Below are positions 33,584-41,502 of a stretch of DNA of 49,063 nucleotides, one piece after another. A program made the translations under genes and the position numbers. Origin of the DNA: Truepera sp. GTDB lineage: Bacteria; Deinococcota; Deinococci; Deinococcales; Trueperaceae. Location of the stretch: contig JAGXSO010000152.1 in NCBI GenBank assembly GCA_018333775.1, positions 1 to 49,063 of the forward strand, in the 5' to 3' direction. Position 1 is the stretch's first letter. Every line of letters starts with the position of its first letter. The notes under the pieces are model-generated. The model did not search any database. It was given only the letters and a program-made list of their open reading frames with translations, and was not told the origin of the DNA.

Positions 33584-34009
33584 ATGGCTGAGTCTGACAA
33601 ACGCCGCCCTGAGCCTGCCGAAGGGCGGCGCGCCGAGGATGACGAGGTGATCGCTAAGGATCGCCCGCTCTACGTCATTAGCGTGGCGGCAGAGCTAGTG
33701 GACATGCACCCCCAGACGCTGCGCCTCTACGAGCGCAAAGGGCTGATTGAGCCCAGCCGCAGCGCCGGCAAGACCCGGCTCTACTCACAGCGCGACATCG
33801 AGCGCCTGCGCGAGATCCGCCGCCTAACGCAAGAGCTGGGTGTCAACCTGGCGGGGGTAGAGGAGATCATCCGCCTGCGCAATAGGCTTGACGACCTGCA
33901 AGATCAGCTTGAAGGGCGGATCGACTATCTGCAGTCGCGCCTCAATGAGCGGATGCTCAAACTTACCGCCGCGCTCATGGCGCCTAAAGGTGAAGAGGGC
34001 AGCGGCTGA
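33584..34009 (+). CDS. hspR: HspR-like MerR-family heat-shock repressor
   Basis: A 141-residue MerR-family regulator. The HTH and wing (about residues 29-95) read [30 protein letters not shown] and then [12 protein letters not shown], the HspR pattern; a coiled-coil (about 98-130) follows. HspR represses dnaK/dnaJ operons in Actinobacteria and Deinococcota. AAGGAG lies 7 nt before the ATG. An in-frame C-family repeat encodes residues ~8-14, adding PEPAEG-type residues to the disordered N-terminus. I see no perfect HAIR operator (CTTGAGT-N7-ACTCAAG) upstream of dnaJ, so the target may lie elsewhere. Confidence 0.85.
   Translation: MAESDKRRPEPAEGRRAEDDEVIAKDRPLYVISVAAELVDMHPQTLRLYERKGLIEPSRSAGKTRLYSQRDIERLREIRRLTQELGVNLAGVEEIIRLRNRLDDLQDQLEGRIDYLQSRLNERMLKLTAALMAPKGEEGSG
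33607..33625 (+). repeat. C-family palindromic repeat in hspR
   Basis: CCCTGAGCCTGCCGAAGGG, imperfectly self-complementary, in frame near the hspR N-terminus. Related copies are at 40220-40238 in aspS and 23920-23938. This motif type occurs in many bacterial genomes. Confidence 0.7.
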
Positions 34010-34020
34010 TATACTCGCTC

Positions 34021-35382
34021 ATGCTTAAGGACTATTTAAGGGCCAACCAGCAGCGCCACCTTAACGAACTGCTCGACTTTTTGCGGATCCCTTCGGTCAG
34101 CACCGACTCGAGCCGGCAAGGCGAGGTGCGCCGCGCTGCTGAGTTTGTGACGGACAGGCTAACCGAGTTAGGCTTCGAGGCGCAGCGGTTTGAGACGCCG
34201 CGCCACCCGGTGGTGGTGGCCCGCTATCGCATTTCCGATAGCGCTACGACCGTGCTCGTCTACGGCCATTACGACGTGCAGCCGCCTGAGCCGCTGGCCC
34301 TATGGACCTCGCCGCCCTTCGAGCCGGTGGTCGAGGACGGCTTGATTGTGGCGCGGGGCGCGTCTGATGACAAAGGGCAGCTCTACGCGCATATCAAGGG
34401 GGCCGAGGCGCTACTGGCTACTACCGGCACACTGCCGGTCAACCTCACCTTCTTGATCGAAGGGGAAGAGGAGATCGGCAGCCCTAACCTCACCCCCTTC
34501 ATCGAGGCTCACCGCGAGCTGCTAGCCGCTGACGTTGTGCTCATCTCCGACGGGGCGATGGTGGCGCCTGATACCCCCACTATCACCTACGGCCTTAGGG
34601 GGTTGGCCTATGTCGACGTGGTGGTGCGCGGTGCCGGGCGCGATCTGCACTCCGGAGCTTACGGCGGCGGCGCACCCAACGCTATAAACGCTCTAGCCAA
34701 GATTATTGCGCAGCTTCATGACGAGCAGGGGCGCGTCACGGTGCCGGGCTTTTATGACGCTGTGCTCGAGCTTACCGATACCGAGCGCGAAGCCTTCCGG
34801 CAGGTACCGTTTGACGAGGCGCACTTCAAGCGCGAAGCCGGGCTGGCAGCTACCCCTGGCGAGCTTGGCTATACGCTGCTCGAGCGCCTGTGGGCACGAC
34901 CAACGCTCGACTGCAACGGCATCGGCGGCGGCTTTCAAGGGGAAGGTGCCAAGACCGTCATCGCTGCCGAAGCGCGGGCTAAGATCTCCTGCCGCTTGGT
35001 GCCGAACCAAGACCCGCACGATATTGCGGCCAAACTCGCCGCGCACCTTAAGAGCCTGGCCCCGCCAGGAGTCGAAGTTGCCGTCACTGAGCTGCACGGC
35101 GCGCTGCCGGCGCTGACGCCGCTCGAGGCACCAGCAGTAAAGGCAGCGGCCCAGGCCTTAGCTGCCGTATTCGGTCGCCCCGCGGTGTTCGCCCGTACCG
35201 GCGGCACCATTCCGGTGGTCAGCACCTTTCAAGAGTTGCTCGGTGCCCAGGTGGTGATGGTCGGTTTGGGTTTAGAGTCGGACAAGGCCCACTCACCTAA
35301 CGAGAAGTTCGACCTGATTAACTACTACCGTGGCATCGAGGTAAGCGCGGCGCTGCTGGCAGCATTGGTAAATGCTTCGTAA
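34021..35382 (+). CDS. M20 family metallopeptidase (dipeptidase)
   Basis: A 453-residue M20-family (CNDP/DapE/ArgE-like) di-zinc peptidase. Zinc ligands: H83 in VYGHYDVQP with D85, then D117 in RGASDDKGQ (bridging), then the catalytic E149 and ligand E150 in LIEGEEEIGS. The dimerisation domain and a C-terminal HSPNE-K-like segment (AHSPNEKFDL) are intact. It is cytoplasmic. TATACT lies 5 nt before the ATG, so this is probably a leaderless message. It lies downstream of hspR but with its own promoter. Confidence 0.93.
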   Translation: MLKDYLRANQQRHLNELLDFLRIPSVSTDSSRQGEVRRAAEFVTDRLTELGFEAQRFETPRHPVVVARYRISDSATTVLVYGHYDVQPPEPLALWTSPPFEPVVEDGLIVARGASDDKGQLYAHIKGAEALLATTGTLPVNLTFLIEGEEEIGSPNLTPFIEAHRELLAADVVLISDGAMVAPDTPTITYGLRGLAYVDVVVRGAGRDLHSGAYGGGAPNAINALAKIIAQLHDEQGRVTVPGFYDAVLELTDTEREAFRQVPFDEAHFKREAGLAATPGELGYTLLERLWARPTLDCNGIGGGFQGEGAKTVIAAEARAKISCRLVPNQDPHDIAAKLAAHLKSLAPPGVEVAVTELHGALPALTPLEAPAVKAAAQALAAVFGRPAVFARTGGTIPVVSTFQELLGAQVVMVGLGLESDKAHSPNEKFDLINYYRGIEVSAALLAALVNAS

Positions 35383-35398
35383 CCAAACTCGTACCGAC

Positions 35399-35436
35399 AA
35401 GGCTTCGCCCGAGTAATAAGGCTTCGCCCGAGTAAT
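35399..35436 (+). repeat. Tandem A-family repeats
   Basis: AAGGCTTCGCCCGAGTAAT occurs twice in tandem (19-bp units, 35399-35417 and 35418-35436), just after the M20 gene and at the broken end of the HD-GYP remnant. Confidence 0.8.
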
Positions 35437-35437
35437 T

Positions 35438-35728
35438 CCGATTTGCTACACCTGCTATGACCTGCGGGCAAAACTGTGCGCTGGAGAGCGCCTCTAGCTC
35501 ATCGAGGGCAACGCCTAACGGCTTGGCGCATCGATAAGGTCGGCCGGCGGTCATCACCTCAAGAGCATCAGCTACTGCGACTACTCGCGCAGCTAGACTT
35601 ATCTGTGAACCACGTAAGCCCCAGGGGTAGCCGCCGCCATCGAAGCGTTCGTGATGTTGTGCGATGATATCGAGATAGTCCATTAAGCCGAGTACGGGTG
35701 CCAACTCCGCAGCGTTTCTATCCGCCAC
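35438..35728 (-). pseudogene. HD-GYP phosphodiesterase remnant
   Basis: About 97 codons on the minus strand match the C-terminal half of an HD-GYP domain: AELAPVLGLMDYLDII, then HHERFDGGGYPWGLRG, then ARVVAVADALEVMTAGRPYR and ALDELEALSSAQFCPQV. The essential N-terminal HD half and any sensor domain are missing upstream. The reading frame runs out into tandem A-family repeats at its C-terminal end. It cannot encode an active c-di-GMP phosphodiesterase. Confidence 0.8.
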
Positions 35729-35952
35729 TGTCCCCGCACCTTTACCCCTTAAATCGTGCTGGAGGCCCCTTAAAACGCATTACAGCGCGTCGGGGCAAAA
35801 ATGCTGTCAGGGACGGTATGTCTGTGGTGGGTAATGATTAATGGGTGTGGCAGGCCGACCAGCATGTTGCTTGGCGACGCTAAATCTCATCCGGTCACGG
35901 CAAGGTGCGAGTCAAACTCACCTCGATTTGACTTTTAGGCTGCCCCAGCTCT

Positions 35953-35982
35953 ACCCTACGATAAGAAGTGTTATCGTAGGGT
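35953..35982. promoter_or_regulatory. 12-bp inverted repeat at the recombinase start, candidate operator
   Basis: ACCCTACGATAA (35953-35964) and TTATCGTAGGGT (35971-35982) are perfect arms with a 6-nt gap. TATCGT (35972-35977) within it lies 6 nt before ATG 35984 and may be the minus-10 of a leaderless message, so a repressor bound here would block transcription. Confidence 0.5.
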
Positions 35983-35983
35983 G

Positions 35984-37027
35984 ATGATAGACCCACTAGA
36001 CAAGGCTTCGCCCGACAGTTTAGTCATCGCCAGCCACGACCAGGTAGGCCGCGCCCGCCATTTAGCTAGCCTCAGCACCGCCGACCTCCGCCGCCTAGCT
36101 GTCAGGGCGGCAGCGGAGCGCGACTTTGAAACGCTGTGGCAGCTAACTGAAGCGCACCTAACGCTGCACGGCGAATCGGGCGCGCTGGTGTCGATCAACA
36201 CCTATAAAGCCTATCGCCGCGGCGTCAAGGATCTGCTGACTGCTTGGCAGGGTGAAAATCTGCTACGCCCTAGCCGTGACGCCGCCGCCGTCTGGCTGCG
36301 CACCATGGAGCGCCGCGGCCGCAAGCCCGCCACGGTGCGGGTCAAGATCGCTGCCGGTAAGGCCCTTTACAAGGCGCTGCGCTGGGCGGGTGCTACCGAA
36401 GCTGAGCCGTTTGCTGATGCCAAGGCTGCCAAGGACAAGACCGCCCCGTGGGAGCGCCAGGGCGCTTACAGCCAGCTTGAAATTACTCGCCTGCTGGCGG
36501 TAGCCGATCCCGTCACCAAGCTACTGATCCTGCTGGGGGCGCACGCCGGCCTGCGGGTCAGCGAGATGTTGGCGCTGCGCTGGTCGGAGGTTGACCTGGT
36601 GAATCGCAAACTTGTCGTCCAGCACGGCAAAGGTGGCAAAAAGCGCACTGTTAACCTGTCCAGAACGCTTACCGAGACTCTCCTACTCCTCAGGGAGCAG
36701 GTTGTAGGAAGTAGGAAGTGGGATGTGGGTTCGCGAAGCTCCCCGAAGGGACAACCCACAATCCACAGCCCACAATCCACAGCCCATATCTTGCCCTTCC
36801 GCTCGCGCCTTAGCGCCCGCGAACGGCTAGCCCGTACCTGCCGCGCCGCCGGCGTTAGGTTTCAAGGGCTCCACGCCCTGCGCCATGCCGCCGGCACCCT
36901 CTTGCAGCGCCAGACCGGCGACATAACCAAGGTGGCCGATCACCTGGGACATGCCACCCTGGATATGGCCCGCAACTACGCCAAGGCCGATGACCGAGCG
37001 CTTAAGGCGATAGTGGATGAGTGGTAA
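35984..37027 (+). CDS. Tyrosine recombinase (Xer/integrase family) with an in-frame repeat insertion
   Basis: A 347-residue tyrosine recombinase. Catalytic residues: R191 (GLRVSEMLALRW), K in KGGKKRTV, H297-x-x-R300 (LHALRH), H323 (LGHATLD) and Y332 (ARNYAK). All are present. The N-terminal SAM-like core-binding domain is at about 50-140. At about residues 240-268, between the LLLLREQ helix and ILPFRS, the sequence is a low-complexity palindromic repeat in frame (36703-36787). An A-family repeat lies at the N-terminus (36002-36020, DKASPDSL). Start ATG 35984 is chosen by the TATCGT box; GTG 35981 is the alternative. No att sites or phage genes are seen, so a chromosomal role is possible. Confidence 0.85.
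   Translation: MIDPLDKASPDSLVIASHDQVGRARHLASLSTADLRRLAVRAAAERDFETLWQLTEAHLTLHGESGALVSINTYKAYRRGVKDLLTAWQGENLLRPSRDAAAVWLRTMERRGRKPATVRVKIAAGKALYKALRWAGATEAEPFADAKAAKDKTAPWERQGAYSQLEITRLLAVADPVTKLLILLGAHAGLRVSEMLALRWSEVDLVNRKLVVQHGKGGKKRTVNLSRTLTETLLLLREQVVGSRKWDVGSRSSPKGQPTIHSPQSTAHILPFRSRLSARERLARTCRAAGVRFQGLHALRHAAGTLLQRQTGDITKVADHLGHATLDMARNYAKADDRALKAIVDEW
36002..36020 (+). repeat. A-family repeat in the recombinase N-terminus
   Basis: AAGGCTTCGCCCGACAGTT encodes part of residues 7-13 (KASPDS) in frame. Confidence 0.65.
36703..36787 (+). repeat. Palindromic repeat inserted in the recombinase gene
   Basis: Stretches TGTGGGTT and AACCCACA pair around TTCGCGAAGCT-CCCCGAAGGGA (36730-36751). 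Similar TGTGGG-rich palindromes occur at 37439-37525, 23952-23988 and 26785-26815. The core is a 21/22 match, on the other strand, to the hisS insertion at 37581-37602. Confidence 0.7.
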
Positions 37028-37042
37028 GCGTGAAACTTGCCA

Positions 37043-37071
37043 TTGACGCGCCGCGCTGAGGGTAATATGGT
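37043..37071 (+). promoter_or_regulatory. Promoter of the IPT-like lipoprotein
   Basis: TTGACG (37043-37048), 17-bp spacer, TATGGT (37066-37071). AAGGAGG follows at 37079-37085. Confidence 0.55.
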
Positions 37072-37090
37072 GCGTAGTAAGGAGGCTATC

Positions 37091-37435
37091 GTGAAGCTTC
37101 TAAAACGTTTCGTGCTCTTGGGCCTGGCGTTTCTCTTGCTGGCGGCCTGTGCCCCCGCCATAACCGTGCAAGACAACATCCTTCCAACCCTTGTTTCAGT
37201 GACGGTTAGGCAGGATGTGATCGTCCTACAAGGCCGATATTTTGGCGCTCCGGGCGAAACCAGCTATGTGGTCATAGGCGCCGACAGCTCAGGGCAGGGC
37301 GGCTTTCGCATCCCCGATGTGCGGGAGTGGAGCCCTAACCGCATTGTGGTCGGTGCACCAAGCGGTGTTGGAATTGGCTTTGCGCTGGTCGTAGTCGATG
37401 GTGTAAGGAGTAACGCGCTACCTAGCAATCGCTGA
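37091..37435 (+). CDS. Small lipoprotein with an IPT/TIG-like domain
   Basis: A 114-residue lipoprotein from GTG 37091, chosen because AAGGAGG lies 5-6 nt upstream and it gives an N-terminal lipobox LAAC (about Cys19). The mature part reads LPTLVSVTVRQDVIVLQGRYFG, then WSPNRIVVGAPSGVGIGFALVVVDG, a single IPT/TIG-like Ig domain. Such domains occur in surface proteins; function is unknown. The A-to-E frame upstream of it is not coding. It follows the recombinase by 63 bp with its own promoter. Confidence 0.7.
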   Translation: MKLLKRFVLLGLAFLLLAACAPAITVQDNILPTLVSVTVRQDVIVLQGRYFGAPGETSYVVIGADSSGQGGFRIPDVREWSPNRIVVGAPSGVGIGFALVVVDGVRSNALPSNR

Positions 37436-37438
37436 ATA

Positions 37439-37525
37439 GCAGGTTGTGGGGTGTGGGTTGTAGTTCGTAGGGATTTTTCTACTTCCCACAGCCCACTACC
37501 CATCTACTACCCACAAGCCACAACC
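37439..37525. repeat. TGTGGG-rich palindromic repeat before hisS
   Basis: GCAGGTTGTGGGGTGTGGG at one end and GTGGG-complementary CCCACAGCCCACTACCCA-type sequence at the other form an imperfect hairpin, 25 bp before hisS. It resembles the element inserted in the recombinase. Confidence 0.6.
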
Positions 37526-37553
37526 CGCTCACGCTGGGTTAGACTGGGCCGGT

Positions 37554-38918
37554 ATGAAGCCTCAAGCCGGCAAGAATCACTCCCTTCGGGGCGCTTCGCG
37601 AACTCGCTTCGCTCGGGTCAAAAATCACTCTCGCTTCGCTCGGGTCAAAGGGACGCACGACACGCTTCCCGAAGCGCACGCCCAGTGGGCCAGGATCGCC
37701 GCGGTCGCCAAACAGGTGCTCGAGCGGGCTGGAGCGGTGCAGCTTACTCCGCCCATCTTTGAATACAGCGAAGTTTTTACCAAGTCGGTCGGCGAGTCGG
37801 CCGACTTGGTGGTGCAAAAGGAGATGTACACCTTCGTTGATGCCGGCGCTCGCTCGCTTACCCTCCGCCCCGAGTTTACCGCTGGTGTGTTGCGCGCCTT
37901 TATCGAGCACGGCCTGCATGTCCGGCCCTCCCCCATCAAGCTCTGGAGCATCGGCCCGGTCTTTCGCGCCGAGAAGCCACAGCGCGGGCGCTTTCGGCAG
38001 TTCCATCAGGTCAACTGCGAGCTGCTGGGGCTGGACGCGCCGCTGCTGGACGCCGAGGCTATCGCCCTGCTGTATCAGATCTTTAGCGAGCTAGGCTTGC
38101 GCGAGCTAGTCGTCAAGCTCGGCTCGGTCGGCGACCCCAAGGACCGCCAGGCCTATAACCACTATCTACGTGAGGCACTGACACCGCTGGCGGATAGGCT
38201 TTCCGAGACTAGCCGCGAGCGGCTGCGCCTTAATCCGATGCGCGTGCTAGATAGTAAGAGTGCCGAAGATCAGGCGGTTGTCGCCGACTTAAAGCGCCCG
38301 CTGGACTTCCTGGGTGAGGCAGCCAGGGTGCATTTCGCCCAAGTCCAGGCTTACCTGTCGGATTGGGAGATCCCCTTTGAGCTCGAGCCCAACATGGTGC
38401 GCGGCCTGGACTACTACCGCCGCACCGCTTTTGAGTTTCACCACGGCGCCATCGGCGCACAATCGGCACTGTGCGGCGGTGGCCGCTACGACGGCTTAGT
38501 CGAGCAGCTCGGCGGTCCGCCCACGCCGGGAGTTGGCTGGGCCTTTGGCCTCGAGCGCCTGCTCGATGCTCTGCAGCAAGAGGGGGCGCTGCCAACTGAG
38601 TCTGCCCGCCCGCTGCTCTACCTGATCCCCATGGACGAAGAGGCGGTCGGCGAAGTAGCCAAAGCGGCCTTGACGCTCCGTCGGCACGGTATCGTGCTCC
38701 ATGCCTACGCGCCGCGCAACCCCGGCAAAGGGCTTAAGGAGGCGGATCGAGCGGGCGCTGTCTTGGCGGCGCTGCGCGGCAGCCGCGAGCGAGAGCAACG
38801 GGCTTATCAGATCAAGGAGCTGGCCTCGGGAGCGCAATTTGAGGTTCCCGAAGGCGAGTTAGCAGCGTTCTTACGCCATAAAGCGAGGGATAATGAAGCG
38901 AACACACTACTGCGGTGA
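37554..38918 (+). CDS. hisS: Histidyl-tRNA synthetase with an N-terminal repeat insertion
   Basis: A class II HisRS, 454 residues, that charges tRNA-His. Motif 2 is FRAEKPQRGRFRQFHQ, with LRPEFTAGVLRA before it; a VRGLDYYRRTAFEFHH motif and motif 3 GVGWAFGLERL also match. HisRS normally begins close to a VKGTRD segment; here VKGTHD is preceded by about 30 extra residues, encoded by palindromic repeats at 37581-37649. They add a basic, Arg-rich N-terminal tail that keeps frame. TAGACT lies 8 nt before the ATG. It overlaps aspS by 26 bases, so the two synthetases are coupled. Confidence 0.93.
   Translation: MKPQAGKNHSLRGASRTRFARVKNHSRFARVKGTHDTLPEAHAQWARIAAVAKQVLERAGAVQLTPPIFEYSEVFTKSVGESADLVVQKEMYTFVDAGARSLTLRPEFTAGVLRAFIEHGLHVRPSPIKLWSIGPVFRAEKPQRGRFRQFHQVNCELLGLDAPLLDAEAIALLYQIFSELGLRELVVKLGSVGDPKDRQAYNHYLREALTPLADRLSETSRERLRLNPMRVLDSKSAEDQAVVADLKRPLDFLGEAARVHFAQVQAYLSDWEIPFELEPNMVRGLDYYRRTAFEFHHGAIGAQSALCGGGRYDGLVEQLGGPPTPGVGWAFGLERLLDALQQEGALPTESARPLLYLIPMDEEAVGEVAKAALTLRRHGIVLHAYAPRNPGKGLKEADRAGAVLAALRGSREREQRAYQIKELASGAQFEVPEGELAAFLRHKARDNEANTLLR
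37581..37649 (+). repeat. Palindromic and tandem repeats in the hisS 5' end
   Basis: The unit at 37581-37602 (TCCCTTCGGGG-CGCTTCGCGAA) is followed by two exact 20-bp copies of CTCGCTTCGCTCGGGTCAAA (37603-37622 and 37630-37649), 27 bp apart, so each adds 9 codons in frame. Confidence 0.8.
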
Positions 38919-40689
38919 CCTGCGTGCCCAGCACGCCGGACAGACGGTGACCCTACAGGGTTGGGTCAATCGTCGCCGAGACTTAGGCGGGCTAATTTTC
39001 CTCGACCTGCGCGACCGCGCCGGGTTAATCCAGGTGGTCGCGGTGCCGGACACGGCACCCGTCTTTGCCGAAGCCGGGCGGGCTAAGGCTGAGTACGTGC
39101 TGGAGATCACCGGGACGGTACGCCTCCGCCCAGAGGGCCAGCGCACCGCCCGCCTGGCTACCGGCGAGATCGAGCTGCTCGCTACCAACATCGTCATCCT
39201 GGCCGAGTCCAAGACGCCACCCTTTCTGATCGACGGCTCGGTCGATGCCCGCGAGATAAGCGAAGAGCTGCGCTTGCAGCACCGCTACCTCGACCTGCGC
39301 CGCCCTGAGGCGGCCTACCCCCTCCGCTTACGCCACACCATCAGCAAAGCGATCTGGGACTACCTCGACGCCCAGGGCTTTATTCAGGTCGAAACACCGC
39401 TGCTGACCCTGTCCACGCCGGAAGGGGCGCGCGATTATGTCGTCCCTTCGCGGGTGCAGCCCGGCGCCTTTTATGCTCTGCCGCAGTCGCCGCAACTATT
39501 CAAGCAGCTCCTGATGATGGCCGGGTTTGACCGCTACTTTCAGATCGCCCGTTGCTTCCGCGACGAAGATCTACGCGCCGATCGCCAGCCCGACTTTACC
39601 CAGCTCGATCTGGAGATGTCGTTTATTGAGCAAGACGACCTGCTGGCTTTAAACGAGGGGTTGATGGCCCACGTGGTGCAGACCGCCCTGGGTCGGGAAG
39701 TAGCTACCCCTTTCCCGCGCCTAAGCTACCAGGAGGCGATGGCTAGTTACGGCTCGGACAAGCCCGATCTACGCTTTGAGCTGCGGCTCACGGATCTGAG
39801 TGCGGTCTTTGCTGCTACCGCGTTGCAAAGCTTTAGCGCTGCGCTGGGGGCCGGCGGGGCGATCAAGGCGTTGCCCATACCGGCTGCGTTGGCCGCCAGG
39901 CTCAGCCGCAAAACGCTAACAGAGCTCGAGCTACACGCTAAGCAGCACGGCGCCCAGGGCCTGGCTTGGCTGCGCCGCGAGGGCGACGGGTTTAGCGGCT
40001 CGATCGCTAAGGCCTTATCCGAAGCTGAGCAGGCAGCGCTGCTGGCTCAGGCGCCACAGCCGGGTGACCTGCTGTTAATCGTCGCTGACCGCTGGCAGGT
40101 AGCTTGTACGGCGCTCGGGGCACTCCGCACTAAGTTGGGCCGCGACCTAGCCCTCTATGATGGGCAGGCACTGGTCTTCTTGTGGGTAGTCGATTTTCCC
40201 CTGCTCGAGCGCGACGCTGCCCTGAGCTTGCCGAAGGGCGAAGAGCGGGGCGGTTATACCTATATGCACCACCCCTTTACCCGCCCGCACGACCAGGACC
40301 TGGCCAAGTTGGACAGCGATCCCGGCGCGGTGCGGGCCTGGGCTTACGATCTGGTCTTAAACGGCCACGAGATCGGCGGTGGTTCGCTCCGTATCCATCG
40401 CTACGACGTGCAGCTCAAAATGTTTGAGGCGCTGGGCTTTAGCGAGGCTGAAGCTAAAGAGCGCTTCGGCTTCTTTTTGGAAGCGCTCTCCTACGGTGCT
40501 CCGCCCCACGGCGGCATCGCCTGGGGGCTGGACCGCCTGGTGATGCTCTTAGCCGGCGCTAGCAGCCTGCGCGAAGTAATCGCTTTCCCCAAGAACCAAC
40601 GTGGTGCCTGTCCTCTCACCGGGGCACCCAGAGCGCTTACCTCGGCGCAGTTAGCGGAGCTGCACTTGAAAGTTGAGGAGTTAGCGTGA
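38893..40689 (+). CDS. aspS: Aspartyl-tRNA synthetase (bacterial type)
   Basis: A 598-residue bacterial-type AspRS. It has the OB-fold anticodon domain (VTLQGWVNRRRDLGGLIFLDLRDRAG), class II motif 1 in IWDYLDAQGFIQVETPLLT, motif 2 in QLDLEMSF and FQIARCFRDEDLRADRQPDF, a bacterial GAD insertion domain (about 300-410), and motif 3 in GIAWGLDRLVMLL. At about residues 443-450, just before YMHHPF, a C-family repeat adds AALSLPKG in frame. It overlaps hisS by 26 bases and its stop overlaps the HAD start. AsnRS is also present in this window, so Asn-tRNA can be made directly. Confidence 0.95.
   Translation: MKRTHYCGDLRAQHAGQTVTLQGWVNRRRDLGGLIFLDLRDRAGLIQVVAVPDTAPVFAEAGRAKAEYVLEITGTVRLRPEGQRTARLATGEIELLATNIVILAESKTPPFLIDGSVDAREISEELRLQHRYLDLRRPEAAYPLRLRHTISKAIWDYLDAQGFIQVETPLLTLSTPEGARDYVVPSRVQPGAFYALPQSPQLFKQLLMMAGFDRYFQIARCFRDEDLRADRQPDFTQLDLEMSFIEQDDLLALNEGLMAHVVQTALGREVATPFPRLSYQEAMASYGSDKPDLRFELRLTDLSAVFAATALQSFSAALGAGGAIKALPIPAALAARLSRKTLTELELHAKQHGAQGLAWLRREGDGFSGSIAKALSEAEQAALLAQAPQPGDLLLIVADRWQVACTALGALRTKLGRDLALYDGQALVFLWVVDFPLLERDAALSLPKGEERGGYTYMHHPFTRPHDQDLAKLDSDPGAVRAWAYDLVLNGHEIGGGSLRIHRYDVQLKMFEALGFSEAEAKERFGFFLEALSYGAPPHGGIAWGLDRLVMLLAGASSLREVIAFPKNQRGACPLTGAPRALTSAQLAELHLKVEELA
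40220..40238 (+). repeat. C-family palindromic repeat in aspS
   Basis: CCCTGAGCTTGCCGAAGGG, 18 of 19 matches to the hspR copy at 33607-33625. It encodes an in-frame loop before the HHPFT motif. Confidence 0.7.
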
Positions 40690-41486
40690 TTCCACTCGTT
40701 ATCGTGGATCTCGACGGCACCATGATCGGCAGCAGCGGCTTAGTACAGGAGTGTCTCTGGCAAGCGGTCGAAAAGGCTAAGGTGGCGGGTGTCAAGGCGG
40801 CAGTCTGCACCGGCCGCCCCTGTGGCGGTGGCGCTCAGAAGGTGGCGCAGCGCTTAGGGCCGAACAATCCTCATATCTTCCATAGCGGCGCGGTAATTAG
40901 CTACCCTGACGGTCGGCCGCTTTCGGTTCACGCCTTGCCGGGGGCGGTAACCGAGCAGGTGATCGCCTTCTCGCGCGAGCACAATCTGGTGCTCGAGCTC
41001 TACACTCCCAGCGAGATGTTCGTCGAGCGCAAGACCCCCTTAAGCGAGGCGCACGCCAAGATGATCGCTATGAGCGCCGTGGTGCGCGACCTTAAAAGCG
41101 TCTTGGCCAGTGAGCCGATAGTGCGTGCGCAGTGGGTGGTAACCTCCGCTCAACTCAGCATCGTAGAAGCGCTTAAGTTTAACAACATGCAGATCAGCCG
41201 CGCCAGCTCGCCGGTGCTGAAAGACACCTACTTTATCAGCATCACGCAGGCGGGGGTGTCCAAGGGGACGGCGGTGGAGCACTTGGCCAAGCACCTCAAG
41301 ATCGATCTGGCTAACATCATGGCGGTCGGTGATAGCCGCGGCGACCTGCCCATGCTCGAGCGAGTCGGTCATCCGGTGGTGATGGCTAACAGTGAGCTCG
41401 AGCTGCTGGCACGCTACCCGACCGTGGTGGGCGATGTCGAGGACTGCGGCGCGGCACAGGCCTTCGAGCTGGCCCTGCGGCGGTAG
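40686..41486 (+). CDS. HAD superfamily hydrolase (Cof-like)
   Basis: A 266-residue HAD phosphatase of the Cof type. Motif I is D8-L-D10-G-T, the Thr/Ser of motif II is near AVCTGRP, and the C2 cap and motif [12 protein letters not shown] are present. Such enzymes dephosphorylate sugar phosphates or other small phosphates; the substrate is unknown. The GTG start overlaps the aspS stop (GTGA), so it is translated with the synthetases. A small gap precedes asnS. Confidence 0.9.
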   Translation: MIPLVIVDLDGTMIGSSGLVQECLWQAVEKAKVAGVKAAVCTGRPCGGGAQKVAQRLGPNNPHIFHSGAVISYPDGRPLSVHALPGAVTEQVIAFSREHNLVLELYTPSEMFVERKTPLSEAHAKMIAMSAVVRDLKSVLASEPIVRAQWVVTSAQLSIVEALKFNNMQISRASSPVLKDTYFISITQAGVSKGTAVEHLAKHLKIDLANIMAVGDSRGDLPMLERVGHPVVMANSELELLARYPTVVGDVEDCGAAQAFELALRR

Positions 41487-41502
41487 CTTGATAGACTCTC
41501 TT

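Larger units (their letters stand above)
35383..35983. other. 600-bp region with repeat and gene remnants
   Basis: It holds a tandem A-family repeat (35399-35436), a decayed HD-GYP fragment (35438-35728, minus strand), and about 250 bp with no gene. In the last part, GGTGCGAGT and ACTCACC around 35904-35922 pair imperfectly, and TTGACT (35928-35933) with TACCCT (35952-35957) could form a promoter. A perfect 12-bp inverted repeat at 35953-35982 abuts the recombinase start. Confidence 0.55.

Noticed and set aside
35928..35957. TTGACT-N18-TACCCT as the main recombinase promoter
   Set aside because: It is plausible but the TATCGT box 6 nt before the ATG fits the recurring leaderless pattern better. 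I mention it only in the intergenic entry.
35984..37027. Prophage or integrative element around the recombinase
   Set aside because: No phage structural genes, no tRNA and no repeated attachment core are visible. The neighbours are ordinary housekeeping genes.
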